A DNA stretch of 64,000 nucleotides from Eutreptiella sp. 'Long Island Sound 2002' (GCA_964036045.1 OZ038385.1:29635306-29699305), one strand, 5' to 3'; shown: positions 1 to 11,030, counted from the stretch's first letter. Program-made: numbers and translations. Notes: generated by a model from the letters alone, not told the origin.

Positions 1-59
1 CCATCTCCCGGCGCCCCCAACGTATACCGTCCAGGCTCGACACTTTGCGCGCCAGCAAC

Positions 60-1367
60 TCAATTTGCGGTCGCAGCCCCTTGTGCTCCTGTTGTGCCGC
101 TCGATGTTGTACGAACTCGCTTTTTCCGCATCGGTGGTCTGCTCGTAACCTCCCCGTCGGGTCGTGGAGGACCCTGTAGCGTTGGGCGGGGTGGGGCCGA
201 TTGCGCCCGGGTGTGGTCGGCCCGGACCCATGGTGACCAGATCTGATACGTGGTTCCCGTCTGCTCCTGCCAGCCAAGTGTCTCCGCCTGTTGTGAGGGG
301 ATGATGAGCGGCCCCCCACGAACGAACTCCCACGTGTGCGTGGGGTACGCGTAAATGCGGAGCATTGCCGGCGTCGCCCAGCCCCCCCAGCGCAATTGCG
401 TGTCCGTGGGGGCGCCCAAGCAGCGGAGCTGCGCGCTCCCGAAGCGCCGCCAGCCATGCCAGCGGAGTAGCAAGCAGCCCGAGTTCGGGCGATTGACGAG
501 GTCTTTGAGAGCTTTGTGCAGGCTCTGCCGAGTACTGTGCCATGCCGGGCGCTCTGGGTGGTAACCGTGGCGCGCACGGAGGTCCCAGAGGCGCTGCGCC
601 CACAAGGCTGTCCAGGGGCCTGGCACCTCTTCGCAGGGTCCACTGCGCCCCTTTGCCCCTTGCCAGCGGACGGTGGATCCATCATAGTAAGCGGTGACGG
701 CTTCCTTTGCCTGGAGGCCAAATGCGATGCTGAGCGCCGCCAGCGCCACCACTTCCCATTCGTGTGGTGCGGAGGCGAGCTCGCAGAGGCTGCGGAACGC
801 TCGCATGCACGCCCAGAATTTGTGCGAGGCTCCCCGGCGCTTTTCATGGAAAGAGGCGACGGCTTCGACCAGTTTCTAGTCCATTGGGCAGACGATGGGC
901 TGGATCCACTTGAACTTCTCCAGTACCCTGACCGCTGCGAGAAGTTTTCGGGGGCCACTGTCCGATTCCGTGGTGCGGATGAGGCCAAGCATGTGGTCTT
1001 GCAGGCATTCCCGGGCGCTGGCACCCGGCTGTCGCCTGACGGTGACGGCGAGGCGTCGCAGCGCATCTCCATAGCTCTCTCTTGTGTCTTTCGCGAATCC
1101 GTAGAGAGCTGTGCTGTCGTAGGTGGTGGCGAAGTCGGCAGCGGCCGCCCCCCGGTACCGTGTGATGGCCTCCGAGAGGGCGATGGCATCTGCAGTCCGT
1201 ACGCCGATTCCTCGATCACTTGCAACAACTGCCCCGGCAGCGCCGCCAACCCCACACCCGCAGGGCGTTGACTGTCCGTCGGTCGGATGCGCGGCAGGGC
1301 CCTCTGGACGAGGGCAGCGGGGGCGGATCGGGGAGTCTGGGTCAGAGCCCCTCCGCCCATCGCCGAG
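60..1367 (-). pseudogene. Tyrosine recombinase (integrase-like) of DIRS-like element, interrupted by TAG
   Basis: The frame is open from the Gag stop (TGA, 1368-1370) to a TGA at 60-62, except for one in-frame TAG at 876-878. Before the TAG the translation reads as a YR core-binding domain (residues such as FAKDTRESYGDALRRLAV). After it, numbering from the ATG at 806, come an HGWRR box (His117, Arg120), a GGW box near 141-143 and the nucleophile-like Tyr152 in LRIYAYP. The first catalytic Arg, seen as LLRVGE in the right-end YR, is Gln32 here (FGLQAKEA). The family cuts and joins DNA through a phosphotyrosine intermediate and integrates DIRS cDNA. The C-terminal tail is basic and low in complexity. 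No ATG precedes the core-binding domain, so a separate start is not evident. Confidence 0.75.
876..878 (-). other. Premature in-frame TAG inside the YR frame
   Basis: Plus-strand cta gives TAG. The residues before it (IVCPMD) and after it (KLVEAVASFHEK) read as one continuous alpha-helical region in the same frame. A CAG-to-TAG change would explain it. Confidence 0.75.
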
Positions 1368-2672
1368 TCAGTGCTTTTTCGCGTACAGCCCGCGGCAGCT
1401 GTATGCCCCCCCCTGCCAGTACCAGTGGCAGTGGCCGCAGATGCGGCAGGGGGTTTTTGGCTGTCGCGCGCAGCTCACCAGGTCCCCTGAGTTTCGACTC
1501 CTGAAGTGTGGCTCCCCTTTGATCCACACGAAAGCCGGCGCCCCAGGGGCGTGCTGTGTGCTTTCAAACACCTTCTGGTAGTCCGGTGACGTCGATGAGC
1601 TGGATGACTTGCGCGCCGCGCGCCCACCGTCGTTGGAGGAGCTATCGCAGAAGTCCGAGGATGCCGACGAGTACTCCGAGGAAGAATATGACCTTTTGCC
1701 TTTCGCGCCCCCACGCCCTTTGTCTTTGGCCTTGCGCTCGCGCTTTTCCGCCCGCTTGGCCTTGCGCTTGCGGCGGGCTTTTGCCTCGCGGTGCTTGTCC
1801 TTGAGAAGCTTTTGTGCCCCTTCCTCCGTGCGGAGCAGCACAGACCATACCTCCATCGCGACTTCGAGCTTGCCTCCTCCGTTCGCTGGCTCCGTGGCTG
1901 CTTGGCTCCGCCAGCCGTCGACGTCCATGCCAGCGCCGTTACTTTCGCGGTCGTCAGTGTCCATGATGATGTTCTCAAGCAGTCGCCCCCGTCTGATTGC
2001 CCAGCGCGACGCCCCAGCTTGTTTCCGTACAGCCCGGATATTTTGCTTGGTCATCGCATACTTGTCGGGCTCCTCAAGCTCGCCATCCGCCTGGCCGGGA
2101 CGTTCTCCTTCAGAGGGGTCGTCGGCGTCCGCAGGATTCCCCGGCGCTGGAGCTGACGCCCGCCCCGCCGTGGCCTCCTCCCCAGAGGTGAGCCCAGCAC
2201 GCCCGTATGTGAGATCTGCCGCCAGCAGGTCCACGAAAGCGAAAGCTGCCTGGGACTGCTCGGGGGTCAGGTCGTATTTGGCGACGTCGACGTCCCAGTG
2301 CACCGAGAGGGCGAACAGAAACGCGTCCCTGTACGTCACGAACTCCGAGCTGACCATGGGCACGCCCAGCAGGCGCCGAAACAACACCGCGCAGCGTGTA
2401 GTCGTCAGCGTCAACGAAGAGTTCCAGCAAGTGAAGCCGCAGTCCAGGACAGGCGTGCGCCTTTCTACTGGTACGTCCTCAGCCAGGCCTGGCGTGTCAA
2501 GGAGCATGCACCAGGCGGTATCTAGGGTTTGCTTGTCGTCCGCAACCAGCTTTTCCCACTCCCGCTCCTGTGGAGCAGCCGGGCGCTTTGGGCCTTTCGA
2601 CCGGCGGCCCCCGCGCCCCACCCGCGCTGTTGCACACGATGATCTACCAGAAGCGTTTTGCAGGTCAGACAT
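1368..2672 (-). CDS. Gag-like protein of DIRS-like element (zinc-knuckle-like C-terminus)
   Basis: An ORF of about 434 codons from the ATG at 2672 (MSDLQNASG) to TGA at 1368-1370. The N-terminal third is a mixed, folded-looking region (WEKLVADDKQTLDTAWCML to FVDLLAADLTYG). An acidic linker follows, then a strongly basic K/R segment (KARRKRKAKRAEKRERKAKD), a Ser-rich stretch, and a C-terminal cysteine/histidine cluster (CRICGHCHWYW, then YSC) like the zinc knuckles of retroelement Gag proteins. The right-end Gag also ends in a Cys/His cluster (CRACKN, then WFHEC). By family it would package element RNA in cytoplasmic particles. An earlier GTG-initiated extension to 2699 is less likely. After the TGA the frame continues open into the YR. 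Confidence 0.65.
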   Translation of the reverse strand: MSDLQNASGRSSCATARVGRGGRRSKGPKRPAAPQEREWEKLVADDKQTLDTAWCMLLDTPGLAEDVPVERRTPVLDCGFTCWNSSLTLTTTRCAVLFRRLLGVPMVSSEFVTYRDAFLFALSVHWDVDVAKYDLTPEQSQAAFAFVDLLAADLTYGRAGLTSGEEATAGRASAPAPGNPADADDPSEGERPGQADGELEEPDKYAMTKQNIRAVRKQAGASRWAIRRGRLLENIIMDTDDRESNGAGMDVDGWRSQAATEPANGGGKLEVAMEVWSVLLRTEEGAQKLLKDKHREAKARRKRKAKRAEKRERKAKDKGRGGAKGKRSYSSSEYSSASSDFCDSSSNDGGRAARKSSSSSTSPDYQKVFESTQHAPGAPAFVWIKGEPHFRSRNSGDLVSCARQPKTPCRICGHCHWYWQGGAYSCRGLYAKKH

Positions 2673-3182
2673 GGCACTAGAGCAGTGCACCTCAGTCACA
2701 GAAAAACTTATCTACAACAGGGAGGGAGACGCCCCCAGTGGAGTCAATCGGGCACACACACACGCACTCCGGGCGGAACTTCCATTCCTACGGAACTACA
2801 GTTCCAGCAAGTGAAGCCGCAGTCCAGGACAGGCGTGCGCCTTTCTACTGGTACGTCCTCAGCCAGGCCTGGCGTGTCCAGGAGCATGCACCAGGCGGTA
2901 TCTAGGGTCTGCTTGTCGTCCGCAACCAGCTTTTCCCACTCCCACTCCTGTGGAGCAGCCGGGCGCTTTGGGCCTTTCGACCGGCGGCCCCCGCGCCCCA
3001 CCCGCGCTGTTGCAGACGATGATCTACCAGAAGCGTTTTGCAGGTCAGACATGGCACTAGAGCAGTGCACCTCATTCACAGAAAAACTTATCTACAACAG
3101 GGAGGGAGACGCCCCCAGTGGAGTCAATCGGGCACACACACACACGCACTCCGGGCGGAACTTCCATTCCTACGGAACTACA
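2421..3182. repeat. Tandem direct duplication, 2 x ~381 bp, of the Gag 5' region
   Basis: Copy 1 is 2421-2800 and copy 2 is 2801-3182, offset 380 bp, becoming 382 after a 2-bp longer (CA)n tract. Identity by eye is about 98%. Each copy holds the Gag start codon, roughly the first 85 Gag codons and about 130 bp upstream. The minus-strand reading of copy 2 (from an ATG near 3052) gives the same Gag N-terminus, ending soon after in the duplicated leader. Transcription from the right would therefore meet a truncated Gag leader before the full Gag ORF. Confidence 0.9.
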
Positions 3183-5009
3183 GTTGCGAGCAGAGCTGTC
3201 ACAGGCACAGCACAGCCTTGTCTAAGCCCGGTGACATGGCAGAATGCTGAGGGTACAATGCCCGGATGGCCATCGTCAGATGAATGTAAAGTGACCTGGT
3301 TGTGTGCCAATTGTAGAAGGAAAGAGGGGCCGGGTCAGTGCAACGGAATGCGGGGGGCGGGTCCTTCCACCAACCAGGCTGAATGCCACCACGTGGTAGG
3401 GTGGCCCCCTGCCACACATTGCACCACCAATACCGTGATCCTCACCACACATGTGAGCTGGTGGGTGCGGGTATGGACCAGAAGTGTTGTTGAATCATGT
3501 TGTCCCTCAGAGCAGCTGAATATGATGCACCCAACACATTTTGTGTCCTGTGTGGCAGTTGTCTCGGTAATGCGCAGACATGCTGGACCAATGCAGAAGC
3601 AGCTGCAGGTGGAGACGTTTGTGGATGCGTACCAGATGGTCACTTCCTTTGTCTGATGAATGCACCGGTCAAGCCAACACAGGAGCACAGCACTGGTGAG
3701 GGTGCAGTTGCGCACAAATCATCCTTCACAAAGTGTGCACTGCAATAGGGCTAGGACCCCAACAAATCATGGGTAAGTTTGCACACTTGCACAGCAGGGG
3801 GAAGCGGGGTTTCATCAAGGCTGGTTGGTGCGCGTGATACAACAAGTGTGCAGTGTTGTGTCTTTTAAATGACCTGCTAATGTTGATCACTGATTCAATG
3901 ATTGTTGGGGATTGAGAAGGACCGTGATGCAGCTGGCGTCGGCATAGTTTAAAACCTCAAATAGTGCCAGACACGGCGTGACCTCGGACTATTTGGCAGC
4001 ATGCGGGCGCAGCCCATTCGGACAGTATCAATGTTTCTCAGGAGCAGGGCAAAAGACAATGTGTGGGGGTCAATGGTCAAGGAATGCAGTGCAACAGTTG
4101 CTGGGCCTAGGCGGTGACAACCATCAAAAGGATGGAACGAACGATGGAATTGGTAAGGAGAACCCAGTCAAAGGAGACTAAGAAGGACAATGGCAGTGAA
4201 TGGTAGATTTTGGCACTGAGACCGTCCAGCATGGTGAGGAACAGCACCACACCACTGCACCAGAGCATTGGACAAATAGTCCAAGGCCACAACTACGCCT
4301 GCTCCCTATGCACATGCAGAGGTAGACGGTCCATCCCAAGCAGGTGCAAATTGAAGGCAGGCAACAATATTGAATGGCCAACACACTGGCCTTCGGGAAC
4401 GCGGTTAAAAAGGTGTCTGGCCTATGAGGGAGCTGCTGCCCGATGCAGACACTATGCACCCACACTGTGGGGATCAACAGCAAAATCCCCAGTTTGCTGT
4501 TGATCCAACATCTCCAAGAAGGGATTCGAAATTGCATTTTGAAGCGTCCGGTGGCAAGAGGGTGGCGTACATCCACCCTCCCACCACACAAACATCCACG
4601 TAGAACTGGCACTGGGGAAAATGTTGCACACCCGGCGCACATGTGTCAAAATACTTTCGAGAAATCCGGCATTGGGCACCACAGCTGGGCCGCACACCCA
4701 CACACCCAGACACGCAATCTAGTTTGGATTAGCTGTCCGATGCTACAATTGTCCCACAAGGCGATGTGGTAGCGGACACGACACGTACCTTACGCCCCCC
4801 TCGAAATATCTCCCCCAATGCCACGAGTGTTCCCCCCAAAAACAGGGGGAGGGGGCAGTCAGAAAGTGACAGTTCCGCCCCTGGGGAGGGGGGAATTGCA
4901 CCACACAATGATAGCACTAAAACTGCAGCAGTTCCAGTGCACCCTAAAGAAAAGTTTTCTTCGGCGCCTAGTATTTCCTAGGCTTTTTGGGCCAAGTGAC
5001 GGTTACCCC
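3183..5009. other. No gene recognised; AT-richer spacer
   Basis: Only short unsupported reading frames are present in all six frames. I see no conserved motif. Short G/C runs appear from 4790 onward. Confidence 0.5.
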
Positions 5010-5160
5010 CCCCCAGGCCTCAATTGGTCAGGTGTGGACCCGCCACTTAGCTCCAGCCGCGCCTGCCTCACGACCTTCATCGCCATCTCAGTTCCATGAT
5101 TGTCCGTGTCACGCAAACAGTGCTTTGCAGTTCGTCCCGTCCCTCGTCCCTGGATGGGGT
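5010..5160 (+). repeat. Dispersed repeat, copy 1 (second copy at 27175-27345)
   Basis: Starts at a C-run, then reads GGCCTCAATTGGTCAGGT and continues with GCGCCTGCCTCACGACC and TCATCGCCATCT. The same order of blocks, diverged by perhaps 30%, follows a G-run at 27175-27345. Confidence 0.55.
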
Positions 5161-5544
5161 AAGAGTCGGGCTGCTTCTACAGGGTTCAGGGCATTGTCGC
5201 CTTCGGACTGAGTTTGGGGCGTAGCGTTTGTTGTGTCCCACTTTGGCTCCCACCGTCGCACTGGCATGCTCGCTTGCGCTGGCCCCTCTCGGCCACACAC
5301 CTGTGTTTCCGGGTCACCTGGTCGTGGGGGGTGGGGCGGTCAGAGGTCACCCTTGTGGGCCACTGCCACCGGCCTCGGGCTATTTAGGTCCTTAGGATTT
5401 AAAAACCCCAGTGGGTACTGGCTTTTCGGAGGTCAACATACAGCCATACAGAGGGTGGGAAGGCTGGGCGGCGCCGAGGCGCCTGCATGTGTGGTGAGTG
5501 TGTTTGCGTGTGCGGTTGTTCCCTGTGCCAAGTTCCAGTACTTC

Positions 5545-5936
5545 TCAGAAGGCGGCCGCTCAAGTGGCAGCGCACCCGGCGTTTGCCGTGAGGGAGGTGG
5601 TTCGAGTCCCGGGATCGGTGGTCTCCCACCGATCCCTTCGAATACCGGACGGGACCTCCCATCGACCTTTTCGAGTACAGGTGGCGGCGCGCACTGCTGC
5701 AGGTGTGTGTGGTTCCTGCGTGTCACTTTTTGGGGGTTGGGGCAAAACGGACGAGACCTCCACCCGATCCACCGGTACCGGTGGTGGCGCGGGTTGCTGT
5801 AGGGGGGGGGGTGGTTCCCACGACGCCGACTAGAGAGCTCTACGTGCAGGGAACCCAAGAGCACCAGCTCCCGGGATCGAACCCCCGCACTGGACGACTG
5901 AAGACTACCGCTCTCACTACTGGGCCGTGCCGGTCT
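5545..5936 (+). repeat. Composite repeat bracketed by convergent tRNA-like ends (copy A)
   Basis: The left end on the plus strand has a tRNA-like A-box region (CTCAAGTGGCAGCGC) and B box (GGTTCGAGTCCC) at 5545-5620. The right end on the minus strand has GCCCAGTAGTGAGAGC and GGGTTCGATCCC at 5860-5936. The body between them contains two related half-units beginning GACGGGACCTCC and GACGAGACCTCC, each running into a GGTGGCGCG-type block. Copies B (49217-49562) and C (59407-59822) have the same plan. The ends do not fold as good tRNAs, so a tRNA-derived SINE-like repeat is preferred over functional tRNA genes. Confidence 0.6.
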
Positions 5937-6394
5937 CTTGCCCGGTTTGGGGTTTGTGACGCTCTTGGAGTCTGAACCTATGGGGGTGTGGGCTGGCGTG
6001 CATTATGGCGTGCCAAACAAAGGGCGGCTGGGGTCCGGTGTTCCACACCGTGAGCCCTCCGTGCTGCACGTGATCGTGGAGGCCGTTGCTGGTGATCTGG
6101 GTGCCAGCAAGGCCTCATCACAGCTGCCTGGGGGGGAGGGGGGGGCTGACGAGGGGAAGAGTTCCTGCCTGACGTCACGCATTGGTGTTTGCCGTGGTGA
6201 GCGGGAGACCGCCCGCGACCTCCATCCAGAGGCCGGGTCAGTACGGCCTGGTGAGTGGCGAGGTCTCTTGGAGGCTGGGGTGTAGTCCTCGACTTCCAGC
6301 AGTGGACTAACTCCCTATCCGCGGGGGGTCGGGGGGGAGGGTGCCACGAGGAGGCGGGCTGGCCGCCCGCTCCTCCGGAGAAAACATGGGTTGC
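5937..6394. other. LINE 3' flank; nothing else recognised
   Basis: This lies downstream of the minus-strand LINE ORF ending at 6395. G-runs occur near 6127 and 6325, and no poly(A) tail is apparent. Confidence 0.4.
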
Positions 6395-8635
6395 TCATCC
6401 AGGTCGGACTCGTGTTCCTGATCCTGTGCCTGCCCTTGTCTGCTGTGGGGGCCGGGCCGAGGTGACATACCCTCGGAGGAGGGGGGATTTGCGGCGGCCC
6501 ATGTCAGCCAGTGTGTCCGCGTGTGTGTTCCCTACAATGCCAACGTGTGAGGGGACATGCAGCCAGCGTACCGCTGCCCCTGCCTGCTCAATTTCCCCAA
6601 GGAGTTGCTCCCACAGGTCCACGTGGCCCACCGGCCCCCGCGAACCTTGCCAGTCATGGCGCCGCCATTTGCTGGCTTTGCCTGTGGCCCCCATGACCAC
6701 TAGTTTTGAATCAGAGCAGATCAGTGTGCGCTTGTGCTGTGTCCTATGGCGAATGGCATGTATGGCCGCGAGGAGCTCTCCCCTGTTATTTGTTTGTTTC
6801 TCAGTGATGGGGATGCACTGTGCCGTGTCCCGGTGATCCCCGAAATATACCCCAAACCCTCCCACCATTCCCGCCTCCGGATGGACCTCCGACGAGCCGT
6901 CGGGGTAGATGGCTTCCCATCCCTCCGCTACATACTCATCAATGACTTTCTGATGCGCCTCCGCCATCGCTGGACCATACATGTCTTTTTTGCGTTTCCT
7001 GGGCCGCGGGTTGCGGAGCCTGGGGGGGGATGGGTGGGGTTGGCTGAGCCTGGGGTGCTGCAAGTTTCCTGTTTCCTTGAGGGATGCGATTGCTTGGTGC
7101 ATGTCCCGCACTTCGGGCGTGGGGAGGGTTGGAGCTGGGTGCTCGTACCATCGCGCAAGAATGCACAGCCACTGTGTGAGGAATATGTCCCATGTACGGG
7201 GGGTGTCTCGGAATTTGACCGCATTGCACAGGTTCCAGGATGCCATAACCGCGGTCCACATGATCAGCCCTAGCGGGCTCTGGAGGGATAGAACTGGCAT
7301 GTCCCCCAGGAGGACCTCTGGGTCTGTTTCCGTGGTATCCTCGAATATCGCTGGCCCCATGCATTGTTCCGCAATGTGATACGCGGGGGGGAGGAACCGG
7401 CACTCCAGAAGCGCATGTCGCATGTCTTCTGGTTTGCCATCCACCAGGCAGTGTGTGTGCTGAGGGAGCCAGTTGGCGAGTCTGGTCCCCACTGGGAGTT
7501 TTTTCCACAGTGCGGTCTGTATGAAAGAGTGGTGTTTGGGCGGCATCGATAGCTTGGTCCAGGCCTGCCAGGTTTGCGGTGTTTGACGGGGGTCCGGGGG
7601 TTCCTGACGCATCAGGTACCTGAGCATGGCCTTTGTGTTCCAACCCCCCCAAAAAATGGCTGATGTTTCTTGTGGTGGTGTCATCTGTGGTCGGGGCTAG
7701 GCCTGTCCCAGCTGGGCCTTGTACCTCGGGGCCCATGTGGGCGGCAGTCTCTCCTGCAGGTCCGGTGTGCACTGTCCGATGCGTGTGATCCCTGCCCTGA
7801 TGAGTTTTGGTGAAAAATATGTGTTGTTATTTGTGTCCCTGGAAAGTACCGAATGCCAGCAGCTCAGCCGTGGTGCCTGGTCTGTGTTGGGGGGGAGGAT
7901 GGGGGCCAGTTTCAGTAGCAGGGAGAAGGCTTTTGCTGAGGTGCCCAAAAAGGGGTAGGTGTTCCAGGGGATGGGACCCAGCTGTAGCCATGGGAGGTCA
8001 CCCAGCTCCGCCTGTACCCCGAAGCGTTTGGCCCAACCATTGAAATGCTGTGCAGGAATGGGGGAGAGCTTACTAGTGTCGTGCCGGGACATCACGAAGT
8101 GTGTGGCGTGTTGCCACAGCAAGAAGAGGCTGGGTTTCGGGAGGAGTGCTCCCCCCAGCTTCGGGGGAAGCTGCAGTATGGGTAGGGTGAGGCCCCAGCT
8201 GCTGAGTCTTAGGGCCACCCGGTACACATTCGCCAGCTTGGTGCATACATCCTCCGTGGGGAAGTAGGCCCTCGCCGGGTAGATCATCAATGGGAGTATC
8301 CACTCTTGGAGCAGGTGGACTCGTTCTGGCATCGTCAGGGGTAGGGTCGCTGCGAACTGCGCACGCGCCAATGCACGGGATAAATGGGGCGCAAACGCTT
8401 CATCAGGGGTGACGTCCCCAAAAAGATTCCCCAGGTACTTCACCTTGCCCAGGGGGAGGCGGGCATTGCATGGGGGGCGTAAGGTAGTGAGGATAAGCTG
8501 ATTGTGATACCAGGAAATGCAGGTGGATTTTACAACATGTGGAATAATTGGATTCCCTTGCTCAAGAACTCCTCCACCTTTGGCAGACAAATTGATTGCA
8601 GAGGAGTGGATGCAGACTGTCTGGGTGACAGTCAT
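6395..8635 (-). pseudogene. LINE-1: RT thumb/connection, zinc-binding and RNase H, split by one TAG
   Basis: Two blocks in one frame are separated only by TAG at 7697-7699. The upstream block (8635-7700) is the C-terminal part of a reverse transcriptase (KYLGNLFGDV, WGLTLPILQLPPKLGGALLP), collinear with the LINE at 37.9-38.9 kb. The downstream block (7684-6395, 429 residues) has an RT-associated zinc-binding segment near residues 54-108. An RNase H domain follows with the DEDD residues visible: Asp262 (YPDGSS), Glu303 (NNRGELLA), Asp325 (CSDSKLV) and Asp390 (NTHADTLAD). RNase H degrades RNA in RNA:DNA hybrids during retrotransposition. The RT palm is missing because the copy is 5'-truncated around 8.7 kb. 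Confidence 0.8.
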
Positions 8636-8759
8636 CTTCGTGCTGATGTCTCACATGCGGTCCTAGGCGACAGGTGTGCTGAATGTACTCGATCGCCTCC
8701 GTGAATAGTCCTCCACAATGCGTGATGGAACGTGCCACTCCCCTGAGCAACTGTCACCA

Positions 8760-9489
8760 AATGATGGTGCCCCCACCAGGATCAGAAACGCAGAACACAG
8801 CCTTGAAATTGAATGCAATGCTTTTAGTGAAAAGGGGTCAGTGACGATCCCACACCAGGTACTAGGGAGACGGACATCTCAACGCGGGGGTGGGGGGATT
8901 CAAGGGGGAGGGCGGGTAGTCTGACCGAGTGCCTCAGTTGCACCGCGCGCTGAGGTAGACATGTCACTTACCAGCCATGTCACTTACCGGTGCACCGCAC
9001 ATCCTTTTCAAGCATGGACGTGGTGGCCCAAGGGGCTGGCATGCAACAATGGTCCACTCCACTCCAAGGACCGCATCCCTAGGGAATCGATGGTTGCAGC
9101 CACTGACACCCCGTGCCAAGGAAGCCCTTCTGTGACAGATAAAGGGCCATGGCTCTCAGCCCCAAAAGAGAAAAAGGCATGTACATGTGCACACTGGCAG
9201 TACACTGATTGAAAAAGGCGGCGGGGAGAATGGAGGTGCTCCGAATAAAAATATGACTGTGGCAGAACAGGAGCCTAGAAGTACATGTACTTAGTCATGT
9301 GTACAGGCACACACAAACTGATTTGTTTTCAATCAAGCAACATCAAATTGTATGGACAAATGGCAGGGGCTCTCACAGCCCAAAAAATGAAAAAAAGGAG
9401 GCAAAGGAGGCAAAACATTTTTGAATGCCTAAAGTGCCCTGATGCCCACTAATATTGTGAATGGCCATCCATTTGTGATGCTACGCCCC
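8760..9489. other. No gene recognised
   Basis: AT-richer spacer with short frames only. I see no motif. Confidence 0.5.
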
Positions 9490-9825
9490 CTATGACCGCT
9501 TTTGGGCAACATCCCATGGCACCGCCGTTCTACGCCAACCAGGCCTCAACGCACTGCGCGTGCGCACCGCGCGTGAGGCACCCTCATTGTTTGTGTCAAG
9601 AACCAGCAATACTAATGTGACTGGTTTGCCTTTTTTGCAACTCAGACTTACATGGGCCTTGTAAGTGCTTGGACGGCGTACTGAATCTGGACCTTCATGA
9701 CAGATAAAATACAACACGGGTTGTCCTGTGTGGGAGACCACAAGCTGCCACAGGCGGACATCTATTTGGACCTCACAATTTGACAATTTTTTTTTGATCA
9801 AATAGGCCAGTTCAGAGTGTGCCAT
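9490..9825 (-). CDS. Hypothetical 111-residue ORF (weak)
   Basis: Starts at ATG 9825 (MAHSELAYLIKKKL) and ends at 9490. It has mixed hydrophobic and charged composition without low-complexity sequence, but no motif that I recognise. The 9552-9600 segment under its C-terminal half is an alternating GC/CG tract shared with 15173-15215, which argues that at least that half is not selected as protein. It may be spurious. Confidence 0.2.
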   Translation of the reverse strand: MAHSELAYLIKKKLSNCEVQIDVRLWQLVVSHTGQPVLYFICHEGPDSVRRPSTYKAHVSLSCKKGKPVTLVLLVLDTNNEGASRAVRTRSALRPGWRRTAVPWDVAQKRS

Positions 9826-9972
9826 GGGCCGCTGTGGGCCAAGTTCCGAGCTAAGTACAGATTTCGGCAGTGCCAGGGTGTGCATACGGGCTTCAGCTCA
9901 TGGCTGGGCCCCAATGTTTACCCGTTGAGGTGGGTGTGGTCATGTCAGCGGGATTTCCCACTCGTTTGGATC

Positions 9973-11030
9973 CTAGTGCGCTTTGTGTAGTTTTGGTAAG
10001 GGCTGCAATGGGACTTCCCACAAGGTGGGGTCCCATTGTTCCCGTGGTCGTTTCCGTATGAGGTATATTGTCTGACGAGCTTGTCTGGACGCGTCCCCGT
10101 ATAGTGTTGTTTTCTGCTGGCAGCTGTTATTGAAACCCTGCGTCAAGTTCATGATGTGTTCCTGTTGACGCCACGTGTAATGTGCCTGTCGCATGTGGTG
10201 GGCCAGCAGCAGGTTGGTGTCTGTGCACATTCTCTCAAATCTTTCGTATGTAGGGAGTGATGTTTTCACGTCCGCGTACCATTTCACTGTGTCGTGTTTT
10301 GCCTGTTCATACCATTGTCGGCGTTCCAGGCACATTGTTGTATATGTGTTGTGTAGTTGTTGTGCCGCTATATGTTCTTTGATCAAGCTTGACACGAGCA
10401 GGTGGTATTCTGTTTTGGCTGTTAGTGTGTTGGCGTATCATGCGCGTAGTTCGCGTAGGTGCCGTCGTGTTACCTCTGATGCGTGTGCGCTGCAGTATGC
10501 GTCGTGGGCGCGTTGCGCGTGCTCCTTCGCCAACTTGTCTGAGGCCGCTAGGTAATGTTCCCACCGCCTAGCGTCACCATCGAGGCGTCGACGCTTCTGA
10601 GTTTGTTCTTCCTGATTCAACGTGTTTGTCTCGTGAATGCTCGCAAACCATGCCACCGCCTCGTCGTCGTTTGCAGCATGCGCATCCCGGAGCCACAGCT
10701 TGGTGTCTATGGGTTCCGTTGTCGCGGGCTCGGCCCTGCGTTTACGTTTCCTATCACACCGCATTGGCGCTCCGACGTGGTTGCGTAGGTTTTGTGCCGT
10801 TCCCCGTGGTGGTAGTGTTTGCGCCACAAACTTAGTCAACCATAGGGGTGATGGCGGTTGTTGCGGTGTGGGGTCGGCGAATTTCTGCCTTAGGGTTTGG
10901 ACGGCCTGGATCATGCGGAACTGAAAGAGGCCTACCTCTGCCCGTAGCTTGTGTCTTTTTGTGGTGGGGATTGCATTGATGAGGGACAGCGGGATGAGCA
11001 GTCTGGCACATAGCATATAACAAACAGTGG
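9973..11030 (-). pseudogene. LINE-6: C-terminal fragment of the 28-31 kb LINE family
   Basis: One frame from about 11030 to 9973 is broken only by TGA at 10438-10440. The part before the stop carries LINE-like segments collinear with the C-terminal 300 residues of the LINE at 28274-29698. Examples are MLCARLLIPLSL against RMCTRLQFPHSL, TAQNLRNHVG against TARNIWNHVR, then a basic KRKRR tract and a long helical, Gln/Arg-rich region. The region after the stop (SSLIKEHIAAQQLHNTYTTM) continues the helical tail. The function of this tail is not known to me. The RT and RNase H parts are absent, so this is a 5'-truncated insertion. Confidence 0.6.

Larger units (their letters stand above)
1..3182 (-). 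mobile_element. Partial DIRS-like (tyrosine recombinase) retroelement, left edge
   Basis: On the minus strand a Gag-like ORF (2672 to 1368) is followed in the same reading frame by a tyrosine recombinase (1367 to 60). The order Gag then YR is the same as in the element at the right end of the window, where an RT-RNase H ORF follows. Here the RT would lie left of base 1 and is not visible. The 5' part, at 2421-3182, is duplicated in tandem. The YR carries a premature TAG and has Gln where its first catalytic Arg is expected, so this copy is probably inactive. The terminal repeats of the element cannot be identified from the window. Confidence 0.7.

Noticed and set aside
516-1271. 251-codon plus-strand frame
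   Set aside because: Antisense of the YR frame, which has recognisable recombinase motifs.
1609-2814. 401-codon plus-strand frame
   Set aside because: Antisense of the Gag-like ORF; Ser/Arg-rich as expected for a shadow in GC-rich sequence.
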